Shown piece after piece: positions 6,790 through 13,656 of a stretch of 27,216 nt of DNA. This DNA is from an uncultured Dialister sp. GTDB lineage: Bacteria; Bacillota; Negativicutes; Veillonellales; Dialisteraceae. The number at the start of each line of letters is the position of its first letter. Position 1 is the first letter of the stretch. A model generated the notes under the pieces. That model saw nothing but the letters and a program-made list of their open reading frames with translations, did not search any database and was not told the origin of the DNA. The stretch lies in assembly GCA_900543455.1 (NCBI GenBank), contig UQRR01000018.1:1-27216 (forward strand). The letters are read 5' to 3'. The position numbers were made by a program, and so were the translations under genes.

Positions 6790-7217
6790 TTGGCTACGAA
6801 TGAAAGCCTCGCTTGAATTAGAAATGAGAAATGAAAAATGGTGGTGCGGCGCATTTCGTCATCCTGAGCGGAGAAAAACGTCGTATGTTAAAAAATGGCT
6901 TATCTGAAATAGGAGAACTGAGTCGAAGGATCTAAGCGCCGCGGAGTATAAATAGGGCGATGCCCGCTTGAGACGTTAGACGTTAGTCATCAGACATTAG
7001 ACATCAGACATTAGACATTAGACATTAGACATTAGACTTCAGATGTCAGATATCAGAAGTCAGACATCAGATTTCAGACTTTGGACTACAGACTTTAGAC
7101 ATTAGACTTCAGACATTAGATATCAGACATCTGACTTCTATTTCAGAGGCTCCCGGTCTCCTAGTCTCCCAGTCTTTTAGTCTAATCCCCAGTCCCCAGT
7201 CCCCAGTCACTAGTCAC
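6790..7217 (+). repeat. Intergenic repeat mosaic M5 with the longest heptamer array
   Basis: Order: module A end (GAAAGCCTCGCTTGAATTAG), AATGAGA-type heptamers, GC hairpin split by an inserted sequence (see 6856-6940), linker D2 (ATAGGGCGATGCCCGC), then 24 perfectly phased heptamers at 6971-7138 (AGACATT, AGACATC, AGACTTC, AGATATC and variants), then a second phased block 7155-7217 (TAGTCTC, CAGTCCC, CAGTCAC, TAGTCAC). The last units contain the stop codon of the exonuclease gene. No coding signal is seen between 6751 and 7213. Confidence 0.88.
6856..6940 (+). repeat. Inserted repeat inside the mosaic hairpin
   Basis: Between the two hairpin arms GTGCGGCGC and GCGCCGCGG lies about 85 bp starting GTCATCCTGAGCGGAGAAAA and ending GAGTCGAAGGATCT. 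Parts of the same sequence occur inverted at 19730-19762 and, more diverged, at 24201-24276. The start and end resemble a TCATCCTGAGC...GAAGGATCT intergenic repeat that I recall from many bacterial genomes. Confidence 0.55.
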
Positions 7218-7981
7218 TCATCCTCAAACACGAGCTCTACAGGACAGTGGTCGCTACCGTGGATCTCCGGGTGGATAGAGGCGCTTTGGATAGCGGGACG
7301 GAGAGCATCGGAGACGATGAAGTAGTCGATTCTCCATCCGATGTTCCGCTCTCTGGATTTTGCGAAGTAACTCCACCACGAGTAGGCTCCCTTTTCATCC
7401 GGATGGAGGAAGCGGAAGGAATCGGTGAAGCCTTTGGACAGAAGGACATTCATTTTTCCGCGCTCTTCATCCGTGAAGCCTGCATTTTTATGGTTCGAAG
7501 AGGGATTGGCGAGGTCGATGTCTTCATGGGCGACATTGAGGTCACCGCAGAGGATGACAGGCTTTTCTTTCGAGAGCTTTGTCATATAGTCTGCCATCGC
7601 ATCTTCCCATGTCATGCGGTAGGAAAGGCGCGTGAGGCCGCGCTGGCTGTTCGGCGTGTAGCAGACGATGAGATAGTGGCTGCCGAAGTCGGCGGTGATG
7701 ATACGCCCCTCCTGGTCATGCTCCTCGATGCCAAGGCCATAGGTGACGGAAAGCGGTTCTTTCTTCGTGAAGAGTGCGGTGCCGCTGTAGCCCTTCTTCA
7801 CGGCACTGTTCCAGTACTGGTGGTAGCCGGGAAGCACCATCTCGATCTGGTGCGGCTGCAGCTTCGTTTCCTGCAGGCACACGCAGTCCGCATCGAGTGC
7901 TGTGAAAGCGTCCATGAAGCCTTTCTTCATGCAGGCACGGAGGCCATTCACGTTCCAGGAAATATATTTCAGTGTTCCCAT
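7214..7981 (-). CDS. xth: Exodeoxyribonuclease III (class II AP endonuclease)
   Basis: DNA repair nuclease that cuts at abasic sites and removes 3' blocking groups, in base excision repair. The endonuclease/exonuclease/phosphatase fold shows Asn10 and Asn12 (ISWNVNGLRA), metal ligand Glu38 (QETK), Tyr108 (CYTPNS), catalytic Asp147 and Asn149 (CGDLNVAHEDID), Asp219 (WRIDYF), and the Asp244-His245 pair (GSDHCPV). 255 residues agrees with the ExoA/Xth length. The ATG has AAAGGAG at about eight bases. The stop TGA is provided by a heptamer of the downstream array. The gene stands alone. Confidence 0.96.
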   Translation of the reverse strand: MGTLKYISWNVNGLRACMKKGFMDAFTALDADCVCLQETKLQPHQIEMVLPGYHQYWNSAVKKGYSGTALFTKKEPLSVTYGLGIEEHDQEGRIITADFGSHYLIVCYTPNSQRGLTRLSYRMTWEDAMADYMTKLSKEKPVILCGDLNVAHEDIDLANPSSNHKNAGFTDEERGKMNVLLSKGFTDSFRFLHPDEKGAYSWWSYFAKSRERNIGWRIDYFIVSDALRPAIQSASIHPEIHGSDHCPVELVFEDE

Positions 7982-8056
7982 AGTCGTCTCCTTTGTGGGA
8001 ATGATAAAAATTTTATAACACTACTTTCATTATACACTATCGGGCAATGGGAAGAG

Positions 8057-8351
8057 GGTTCAGGGTTAGCCTGTGGGGCAGGGACGCCCATGGATTGCGG
8101 ATGAAAGCTTTGCTCGAATGAGAAATTAGTAGCTAGGGATTAGTAGCTAGGGATTAGGTTTGCGATACGAGAAAACCGCTAGTTTCAAACCTCCGCGGCG
8201 CTTCTGATTTTTATGCGCCTTCTCACCATTTCGCATTTTTCATTTCTAATTTCTCATTCAATCGAGGCTTTCAAACGTAATCAAGTGGCGAGCCGCCCCC
8301 AGGGGCTACCCCTGAACCCTGAACCCTGAACCCTGAACCCTGAACCCTGAA
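8057..8351. repeat. Intergenic repeat mosaic M6, head-to-head inverted arrangement
   Basis: A left module A (8059-8123, GGTTAGCCTGTGGGGCAG ... TGAAAGCTTTGCTCGAATGAG) and a right module A (about 8250-8310) are inverted copies of one another. Between them are heptamers AATTAGT/AGCTAGG/GATTAGT (8124-8158), reversed linker D1 (GTTTGCGATACGAGAAAACC), the GC hairpin (8191-8215) and TTTCTAA/TTTCTCA-type heptamers. Six perfect CCCTGAA heptamers (8310-8351) close the region, right next to the promoter at 8371. Nothing coding is seen from 7982 to 8434. Confidence 0.8.
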
Positions 8352-8370
8352 CCCCTTACCCCCTTTTTAT

Positions 8371-8378
8371 GCTATAAT
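8371..8378 (+). promoter_or_regulatory. Extended -10 promoter for the ACT/PFL operon
   Basis: TGCTATAAT provides a perfect -10 hexamer (8373-8378) with a TGN extension and no good -35. It sits 56 bases before the chosen start, just after the CCCTGAA heptamers. The same TGCTATAAT motif precedes the secreted-protein gene near 26202 on the other strand. Confidence 0.65.
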
Positions 8379-8434
8379 GAAGTCAATGCCATAGGGGCAG
8401 CTGTAGCAAGCAAAGTATGGAAGGACGGAATCTT

Positions 8435-8707
8435 ATGAAAAAAATCGTTGTGACTGTTATTGGTGCTGACCGTGTCGGCATCGTCGCCGGTGTAGCCAAA
8501 CAGCTGGCGGAAGAGAATGTGAATATTCTTGATATTTCCCAGACCATCGTGGATGGGATCTTCGATATGATCCTGATGTGCGATATGGAGAGTGCCGCGC
8601 ATTCCCTGAAGGAAATCCAAGATAACATGGGGAAGCAGGGGGAAGCGCTGGGGGTAGAGATCCGTGTCCAGCTCGCTGATATTTTCTATGCTATGCACCG
8701 CATCTGA
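8435..8707 (+). CDS. ACT domain-containing protein (UPF0237 family)
   Basis: Small cytoplasmic protein, a single ACT domain of 90 residues, the ligand-binding fold that often senses amino acids. The characteristic start KKIVVTVIGADRVGIVAGVAKQLAE and the ILDISQTIVDGIFDMIL strand-helix region are clear. The ATG at 8435 was chosen because it gives the family N-terminus and has AAGGA nine bases upstream; an ATG at 8417 would add six residues and lacks a binding site. The PFL-family gene begins 11 bases downstream. This pairing is conserved in Firmicutes, so a regulatory or complex-forming role with that protein is likely, but the reaction is not known. Confidence 0.93.
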   Translation: MKKIVVTVIGADRVGIVAGVAKQLAEENVNILDISQTIVDGIFDMILMCDMESAAHSLKEIQDNMGKQGEALGVEIRVQLADIFYAMHRI

Positions 8708-8718
8708 AAGGAGACACC

Positions 8719-10077
8719 ATGCTTGATATAGAAGACATTCTGGCGACGGAGCGCATGTTTGACCAGAACAAGCTCGATGTGCGTACCGTTACCATGGGGA
8801 TTTCTCTCCTCTCCTGCGTATCCGATGATGAGAAGACCCTTTGCGATAAGATCTATGATACCATCTGCCAAAAGGCAGAGCATCTGACGGAAGTCACCCA
8901 TGACATTTCCAGAGAATACGGCGTGCCGATCATCAACCGCCGCATCTCGGTGACGCCGATTTCTCTCGTGGCAGGCGGACTCACGACGTCTAGCTATGTG
9001 CCGATCGCAGAGACACTGCAGCGCGCAGCTGACGCTGTCGGCGTCGATATCTTAGGCGGTTTCTCCGCGCTCGTCGATCGCGGTATGAGCGCTTCGGACA
9101 AGAAGCTCATCGATTCCATTCCGGAAGCACTTGCCGCGACGAAGAGCATCTGCAGCTCGGTCGCCATCGGTTCGACCAAGGCGGGCATCAATATGGATGC
9201 GGTGAAGCGCATGGGCGAGGTCGTGAAGGAAACGGCAGAGCTCACGAAGGATCAGGACGCCTATGGCTGCACGAAGCTCGTCGAATTCTGTAATGCGGTC
9301 GAAGATAATCCCTTCATGGCCGGTGCTTTTCACGGTGTGACGCAGGGAGATACCGCGATCCATGTCGGCGTCTCCGGCCCTGGCGTCGTGAAGCGTGCGC
9401 TCGAGGATGTGAAGGGCGCGCCCTTCGAAGTCGTGGCCAAAACGATCAAGAATACGGCATTCATGATCACGCGCCTCGGACAGCTCGTCGCAGAAGCGGC
9501 GACGGAGCGTCTCCATGCGCCTTTCGGCATCATCGACCTGTCGCTGGCTCCGACCTCGGCTGTCGGTGACAGTGTCGCAGCAGTCCTCGAAGAAATGGGT
9601 CTGGAAAGCTGCGGCGGCCCCGGCACCACGGCGGCACTCGCGCTTCTCAATGATGCTGTCAAGAAGGGCGGTCTTATGGCCTCTTCGAGCGTCGGCGGAC
9701 TTTCCGGCGCTTTCATCCCGGTCAGTGAAGACCTCGGCATGATCGAAGCTGTCCAGAGAGGCAGCCTGTGCTTAGAGAAGCTGGAAGCCATGACCTGCGT
9801 CTGCTCTGTCGGCCTCGATATGATCGCCGTCCCGGGGGATACCAGCGCCTCCACCCTTTCTGCGATCCTCGCCGATGAAGCAGCGATCGGCATGATCAAT
9901 AACAAGACCACTGCCACCCGCCTCATCCCGGTACCGGGCAAGAAGCCGGGCGACATGGTCCAGTTCGGCGGCCTCATGGGCTATGCACCTGTCATGGGCA
10001 TCAGCAAGTTCAAGGCCGATGAATTCGTGGCAAGAGGCGGCAAGATCCCCGCGCCTCTCCGCAGCCTGACAAACTAA
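8719..10077 (+). CDS. PFL family protein (DUF711/UPF0210)
   Basis: Cytoplasmic protein of 452 residues, the usual length for DUF711. The family is named after structural similarity to pyruvate formate-lyase and ribonucleotide reductase barrels, but its reaction is unknown. Seen in the sequence: the start MLDIEDILATERMFDQNKLDVRTVTMGISLLSC, a glycine-rich GVSGPGVVKRAL segment near 220, and the C-terminal LIPVPGKKPGDMVQFGGLMGYAPVM. It is the second gene of the operon after the ACT protein, with AAAGGAG seven bases before the ATG, and ends in a terminator at 10088-10117. Confidence 0.94.
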   Translation: MLDIEDILATERMFDQNKLDVRTVTMGISLLSCVSDDEKTLCDKIYDTICQKAEHLTEVTHDISREYGVPIINRRISVTPISLVAGGLTTSSYVPIAETLQRAADAVGVDILGGFSALVDRGMSASDKKLIDSIPEALAATKSICSSVAIGSTKAGINMDAVKRMGEVVKETAELTKDQDAYGCTKLVEFCNAVEDNPFMAGAFHGVTQGDTAIHVGVSGPGVVKRALEDVKGAPFEVVAKTIKNTAFMITRLGQLVAEAATERLHAPFGIIDLSLAPTSAVGDSVAAVLEEMGLESCGGPGTTAALALLNDAVKKGGLMASSSVGGLSGAFIPVSEDLGMIEAVQRGSLCLEKLEAMTCVCSVGLDMIAVPGDTSASTLSAILADEAAIGMINNKTTATRLIPVPGKKPGDMVQFGGLMGYAPVMGISKFKADEFVARGGKIPAPLRSLTN

Positions 10078-10087
10078 GCGGTATAAG

Positions 10088-10117
10088 AAAAGCACCAGCG
10101 TAAGCGGGTGCTTTTTT
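10088..10117 (+). terminator. Intrinsic terminator of the ACT/PFL operon
   Basis: AAAAGCACC and GGTGCTTTT pair around AGCGTAAGCG, followed by a run of seven T. It begins 11 bases after the PFL stop codon. Confidence 0.88.
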
Positions 10118-10121
10118 TGTT

Positions 10122-10343
10122 GGGTTCGGGGTTAGTCCGTGGGGCGGGGCACCCTTTGATTCCGTTTGAAAGTCTCGCTTGAATGAGAAATGAGAAATTA
10201 GAAATGAGAAATGGAGGCGCGGCGCATAAAAATATAGAAGCGCCGAGGAGGTTTGAAACTAGCGGTTTTCTCGTATCGCAAACCTAATCCCTAGCCACTA
10301 ATTTCTAGTCACCAGTCACTAGTCACTAGTCACTAGTCACCAG
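10122..10343 (+). repeat. Intergenic repeat mosaic M7 (complete forward form)
   Basis: This copy shows every module in order: A (10125-10181, GGTTAGTCCGTGGGGCGGGG ... GAAAGTCTCGCTTG), four AATGAGA heptamers (10182-10209), GC hairpin (GGCGCGGCGC ... GCGCCGAGG, 10215-10249), linker D1 (GTTTGAAACTAGCGG ... TCGCAAA, 10251-10282), then heptamers 10283-10343 (CCTAATC, ACCAGTC, ACTAGTC). The stop codon of the MATE gene lies in this last block. Confidence 0.82.
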
Positions 10344-11670
10344 ATTTCCTGAATTTCCACATATATATCCCCACGCAGATCACTGCGGAGAGGAGGGAGC
10401 CCATCGGGGCGGCTAGTCCCATCGGAGACAGTGTCTCGGGGAAAAGGAGGATGGCGAGGTAGGTGCCGGGGACGCGGACGGTGACGATCGAGATCATGTT
10501 GTGCAGGAAGGAGTAGATCGATTTCCCATAGGCAGAGAAATATCCCGAGAAGCAGAAGTGGATACCGGCAAAGATGCAGTCGATGACATAGGTGCGGAAG
10601 TATTCACCGCCAAGACGCACGACTTCAGGCTCATGGGTGACGAAGAGGGAGACGACCCGCTCGGCGCGGAAGTGGACGAATAGGGTCGTAAGAAGGCCGA
10701 AGACGATGCAGACACGGATGCCGTAGCGGAGCGCCTGCCGCCCGCGCGCATCGTTTCCGGCGCCTGCATTCTGCGCGGCGAAGGCAGCGACGGTCGAGAG
10801 CATGGCTGAGGGGACGAGGAAGAGGAAGCTGATGACCTTCTCTACGATGCCGACAGCGGCAGCGACTTCGACGCCGCGGCTGTTCGCGATGGCGGTGATG
10901 ATGAGGAAGGAGATCTGGATGAGCCCGTCTTGACAGGAGATGGGCAGACCGATGGCAAGGAGCGTCCTCATGCGGAGAGCATCGAAGGAGAAGTCTTTTC
11001 TTGTGAGGGAAAGCCCCAGATTTGCGAAACGGAGATAGAGGAGGCAGAGGAGGACGGAGACCGCTTCGGAAAGAATGGTGGCTGCGGCCGCTCCGGCGGC
11101 ACCCATCGCCAAGGGGCCGATGAAGATATAGTCGAGCAGGAGATTGATGAAACCGGCGAGGGCGACAAAGTACATCGGCGTCCTTGTATCGCCAAGTCCG
11201 CGGAAGATGCCGGCAAGGACATTATAGGCGACGATGAAGGGGATGCCTGCAAAGCAGATGAGAAGGTACGCCCTTGTATCCGCCCATGCTTCCGCCGGAG
11301 TCTTCAGCCAAGAGAGGATAGGCTCGATCGCAAGGAGAAGGAGCACGGTGCCGATGAGGCTGAAGAGGGCAAAGAGCAGCACCGAGCTTCCGATGCAGCA
11401 GGAGGCTTCCTTCGGATCTCGACCGCCCACTGCGCGGCTGATGGAGACGGTCGTCCCCATGGCGAGCCCGACGATGATGACGGTCAGCATGTGCATCAGC
11501 TGGCTTCCGATGGAGACGGCCGTGATCGGCGCGGCGCCATTGAAGAGACCTGTGATGAAGAGGTCGGCCATGCCGTAGAAGGTCTGCAGGAAGCAGGCGA
11601 TGAGGTAAGGGATGGCGAAAGCCATCATCTGAGGGAGCAAAGGCCCTTGCGTAAGATTGATTTTGCTCAT
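10333..11670 (-). CDS. MATE family efflux transporter
   Basis: Multidrug or metabolite exporter of the MATE family (inner membrane, Na+ or H+ driven). Twelve hydrophobic segments can be followed in two halves of six. Typical features are LTQGPLLPQMMAFAIPYLIACFLQTFYGMAD at the start, NVLAGIFRGLGDTRTPM near 160-175, and FAAQNAGAGNDARGRQALRYG near 300. 445 residues is normal. The start has AAAGAGA about eight bases upstream. The last two residues and the stop TAG are encoded by heptamers of the downstream array. Substrate cannot be predicted; no regulator is attached. Confidence 0.94.
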   Translation of the reverse strand: MSKINLTQGPLLPQMMAFAIPYLIACFLQTFYGMADLFITGLFNGAAPITAVSIGSQLMHMLTVIIVGLAMGTTVSISRAVGGRDPKEASCCIGSSVLLFALFSLIGTVLLLLAIEPILSWLKTPAEAWADTRAYLLICFAGIPFIVAYNVLAGIFRGLGDTRTPMYFVALAGFINLLLDYIFIGPLAMGAAGAAAATILSEAVSVLLCLLYLRFANLGLSLTRKDFSFDALRMRTLLAIGLPISCQDGLIQISFLIITAIANSRGVEVAAAVGIVEKVISFLFLVPSAMLSTVAAFAAQNAGAGNDARGRQALRYGIRVCIVFGLLTTLFVHFRAERVVSLFVTHEPEVVRLGGEYFRTYVIDCIFAGIHFCFSGYFSAYGKSIYSFLHNMISIVTVRVPGTYLAILLFPETLSPMGLAAPMGSLLSAVICVGIYMWKFRKSGD

Positions 11671-11734
11671 AGGATTCTCTTTGGAAATGAATAGCCTGCC
11701 ATTTCTTACACAGGCTGCTGTTTTATGAAGTTAA

Positions 11735-11893
11735 GGAAACGCTGATTAAATCGCAGAGTCTGATTTGGTATGTATTTTCATGCAATGCTTCGTCATAACC
11801 CTCCTTAAATAGCTCGCTATTCGCGTCGGATTATTCCTTGCCTTGCATGAAAATGCAAGAGCCAAGTCAGACAACGATTTAATCAGTGTTTCC
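11735..11893 (+). mobile_element. Complete 159-bp palindromic MITE-like element (copy C)
   Basis: It has the same ends (GGAAACGCTGATTAAATC, GATTTAATCAGTGTTTCC) and exactly the same length as copies B and D. It is flanked by a perfect TTAA duplication (11731-11734 and 11894-11897). It differs from copy B at many internal positions, with compensating changes in the two arms (TGCATGAAAATGCA-type region), so it is older or of another subfamily. It sits between the divergent MATE and Fur-family genes and fills most of the 11671-12009 gap. No heptamer arrays are seen there. Confidence 0.9.
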
Positions 11894-11978
11894 TTAATCA
11901 TATCACAGGTGAGGGACTTGTGAAATATGGCTCTCGCCGATGACTTTCTGCCTGCATTTGCATTTTTTCTGCCTCTGC

Positions 11979-11984
11979 TATAAG
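11979..11984 (+). promoter_or_regulatory. Possible -10 box of the Fur-family gene
   Basis: TATAAG lies 25 bases upstream of the chosen start, with TTGCAT 15 bases further up as a poor -35. No copy of the 21-bp palindrome seen before znuA is found here, so repression of this gene by its own product is not supported. Confidence 0.35.
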
Positions 11985-12009
11985 ATGAAGGACAAATGAG
12001 GTGATCGGT

Positions 12010-12408
12010 ATGTACATGACAACACAGCGCAAGCGTCTTTTTCAATTCTTCAATGCTCATCCGGATGCTTCCTTTTCCGCCAGAGATATACAGACTCTGC
12101 TGAATCGGTCAGAAGCGTCTGCGATCAGTCTCAGCGCGGTGTATCGCAACCTGTCTTCTTTGGCAGACGCCGGGCTGATTTTGAAGTCGGCGGCGAGTGA
12201 TGGGCAGGAGACATTGTATAGGTTCGTCGGGGCGGATGCCTGTCGGGATGAACTTCATATGACCTGTCTTTCGTGCGGGGAGACGACCCATGTGGACCAT
12301 GCGACTGCGCTCTCTTTCGCACAGGCCTTAGCGGGGAATGATGCGTTTCAGATGAATCTGGGACAGACCACGATTTACGGGTTATGTAAAAATTGCCAGA
12401 ATAAATGA
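12010..12408 (+). CDS. zur: Fur-family metalloregulator, probably zinc-responsive (Zur)
   Basis: Dimeric metal-dependent repressor of 132 residues. The N-terminal winged helix (about 1-75) includes the recognition region ISLSAVYRNLSSLADAGLI. The C-terminal metal-binding half has His83 and the pairs Cys86/Cys89 (HMTCLSCGE) and Cys126/Cys129 (LCKNCQ), which form the structural zinc site of the family. The residues His94 and His97 (THVDH) may contribute to sensing. A Zur role is inferred from the zinc-type ABC importer directly downstream and the paired palindromes at its promoter; Fur or PerR cannot be formally excluded. ATG 12010 was chosen over GTG 12001 because GAGGTG is properly spaced. A terminator follows, so the importer has its own promoter. 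Confidence 0.85.
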   Translation: MYMTTQRKRLFQFFNAHPDASFSARDIQTLLNRSEASAISLSAVYRNLSSLADAGLILKSAASDGQETLYRFVGADACRDELHMTCLSCGETTHVDHATALSFAQALAGNDAFQMNLGQTTIYGLCKNCQNK

Positions 12409-12453
12409 TTCGCATGGGTTCCCGTGCGGATTCCCGGCAAAAACCATATCTGT

Positions 12454-12487
12454 AAAAGAAGATTCCGTTTGAGGAATCTTCTTTTAA
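12454..12487 (+). terminator. Intrinsic terminator after the Fur-family gene
   Basis: AAAAGAAGATTCC and GGAATCTTCTTTT pair around GTTTGA. The first palindromic operator starts at 12487, so terminator and operator touch. Confidence 0.85.
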
Positions 12488-12507
12488 TTTGCGATATTTT
12501 CGCAAAT
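12487..12507. promoter_or_regulatory. Upstream Zur-like operator palindrome
   Basis: Perfect inverted repeat ATTTGCGA-N5-TCGCAAAT, ending four bases before the -35 box of the znuA promoter. The identical arms recur at 12549-12569 with a different 5-base spacer, which marks it as a protein site. I infer binding by the Fur-family protein encoded just upstream. Confidence 0.8.
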
Positions 12508-12510
12508 CTG

Positions 12511-12539
12511 TTGACTGCGAAGAGGCTGATGCGTATAAT
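12511..12539 (+). promoter_or_regulatory. Promoter of the znuACB operon
   Basis: TTGACT (12511-12516) and TATAAT (12534-12539) with a 17-base spacer give a near-consensus vegetative promoter. Transcription should start near 12546, just before the second palindrome, so a repressor on the two palindromes would block both polymerase entry and escape. The leader to znuA is about 145 bases and contains a heptamer array. Confidence 0.88.
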
Positions 12540-12548
12540 GGAGTCTGA

Positions 12549-12569
12549 ATTTGCGAGAAAGTCGCAAAT
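12549..12569. promoter_or_regulatory. Downstream Zur-like operator palindrome
   Basis: Second perfect ATTTGCGA-N5-TCGCAAAT palindrome, located at about +3 to +24 of the predicted transcript. Its centre is 62 bases from the centre of the first, close to six helical turns, so the two sites face nearly the same side of the DNA. Confidence 0.8.
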
Positions 12570-12612
12570 TCGAGTAAAATCTCAATGACACGCAGGGGAC
12601 AGTGTTTCCCGA

Positions 12613-12652
12613 GTCCCTAATCCCTAATCCCTAATCCCTAGTCCCTGGTCAC
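12613..12652 (+). repeat. Heptamer array M8 in the znuA leader
   Basis: GTCCCTA, three ATCCCTA units and GTCCCTG in phase, then GTCAC. It lies inside the predicted 5' untranslated region of znuA, after CAGTGTTTCCC (12600-12610), which resembles the end of the palindromic element but lacks the rest of it. Confidence 0.8.
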
Positions 12653-12690
12653 ATCCAACCCCTGCGTTTCAACGGAAAGGAGCTCTTACT

Positions 12691-13656
12691 ATGAGAAGAA
12701 CAGGCCGCATTCTGGTGCTGCTTGCAGCCTGCCTGATGGTGGCGGCCGCTTTGGCAGGCTGCATGGCAGAGAAGAAGGAAGAGGCGCCTCTGGCCACGGC
12801 AAAGAAGATTCGGATCGTCTGCACCAATTTTGCCGGTTATGATTTTGCGAGGCATATTGTAAAGGAGCATGGCGAAGTCACCATGCTGATGAAGGCTGGC
12901 ATGGATGTCCATAGTTTTTCTCCCTCACCGAAGGAACTGAAAGCGGTGGCTGACTGTGATCTTTTCATTTACACGGGCGGCGATTCTGATGAATGGGTGG
13001 ACAGGGTACTCGATGCGACCGGCAAGGAGCCGGCTTCGGTATGCCGGATGATGGACGCCGTGGAGCTGTCTCGGGAAGAGTATACCGAAGGCATGCGGAA
13101 AGAAAAGGGAAAAGAGATGGACGAGGAGGAAATGGATGAGCATGTGTGGACGTCTCCCGTCAATGCCATTGCCATCGTCAAGAAGATCAATGAGTCTGTT
13201 TCCGCATGGGACCCGGCGCATGCGGAAGACTACCGGAAGAATACAGACGCATATGTGAAAGAGCTGGCGGCTTTGGATCTGCGCTTCCGTGAGGTCATGG
13301 ATGGCGCGGCTAGAAAAGAAATCATCGTGGGAGATCGGTTTCCTTTCCTGTACTTTGTCAAAGAGTACGGTTTGACATATGAGGCCGCTTTTCCGGGATG
13401 CGCCAAAGATACGGAGCCCGATCCGAAGACCATGGCGTTTTTGATCGATAAGGTGAAGTCAGACCAGATTCCCGTGATTTTCCATATAGAAATGTCCAAT
13501 CAGCAGGTGAGCCGAGCTATTGCAGAAGCGACAGGGGCCAAAGAGCGGCAGCTCAATTCCCTTCACAATGTCACTTGGAAGGATTTCGAAGCGGGCGTGA
13601 CTTATATAGACCTGATGGAAGAGAATGTCAAGACCTTGAAGGAGGCGTTGAACTAA
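12691..13656 (+). CDS. znuA: Zinc-type ABC transporter substrate-binding lipoprotein
   Basis: Metal receptor of an ABC importer, anchored in the inner membrane by lipid: signal peptide followed by the lipobox LAGC with Cys24. Cluster A-I (ZnuA/AdcA) features include His74 (GMDVHSFSPSP), an acidic loop (135-150, KEKGKEMDEEEMDE) and His151 (DEHVWTSP). The place of the third family histidine is taken by GDRFPFLYF (214-222), as I recall for the Clostridia-type subgroup with the same AAFPGC and LIDKVK...SN blocks; Glu267 may be another ligand. Zinc is preferred over manganese because of the acidic loop and the adjacent regulator, but this is inference. AAAGGAG stands nine bases before the ATG. The ATPase gene starts immediately after the stop codon. 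Confidence 0.92.
   Translation: MRRTGRILVLLAACLMVAAALAGCMAEKKEEAPLATAKKIRIVCTNFAGYDFARHIVKEHGEVTMLMKAGMDVHSFSPSPKELKAVADCDLFIYTGGDSDEWVDRVLDATGKEPASVCRMMDAVELSREEYTEGMRKEKGKEMDEEEMDEHVWTSPVNAIAIVKKINESVSAWDPAHAEDYRKNTDAYVKELAALDLRFREVMDGAARKEIIVGDRFPFLYFVKEYGLTYEAAFPGCAKDTEPDPKTMAFLIDKVKSDQIPVIFHIEMSNQQVSRAIAEATGAKERQLNSLHNVTWKDFEAGVTYIDLMEENVKTLKEALN

Noticed and set aside
6971..7138. CRISPR array
   Set aside because: The period is 7 bp with no 25-40 bp repeats or unique spacers, and no cas genes are in the window.
8153..8170. Further Zur boxes in linker D1 (GTTTGCGATACG) near 8155, 1157, 10273 and 20807
   Set aside because: Only one half site (TTTGCGA or a close form) is present in each, without the inverted partner, and the positions follow a repeat module and not promoters of metal genes.
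8417..8434. ATG 8417 as start of the ACT-domain protein
   Set aside because: It lacks a ribosome binding site and adds six residues not typical of the family; ATG 8435 has AAGGA at good distance.
12600..12611. Another copy of the palindromic element before znuA
   Set aside because: Only CAGTGTTTCCC agrees with the element end; the sequence upstream belongs to the operator and promoter region and does not match the arms.
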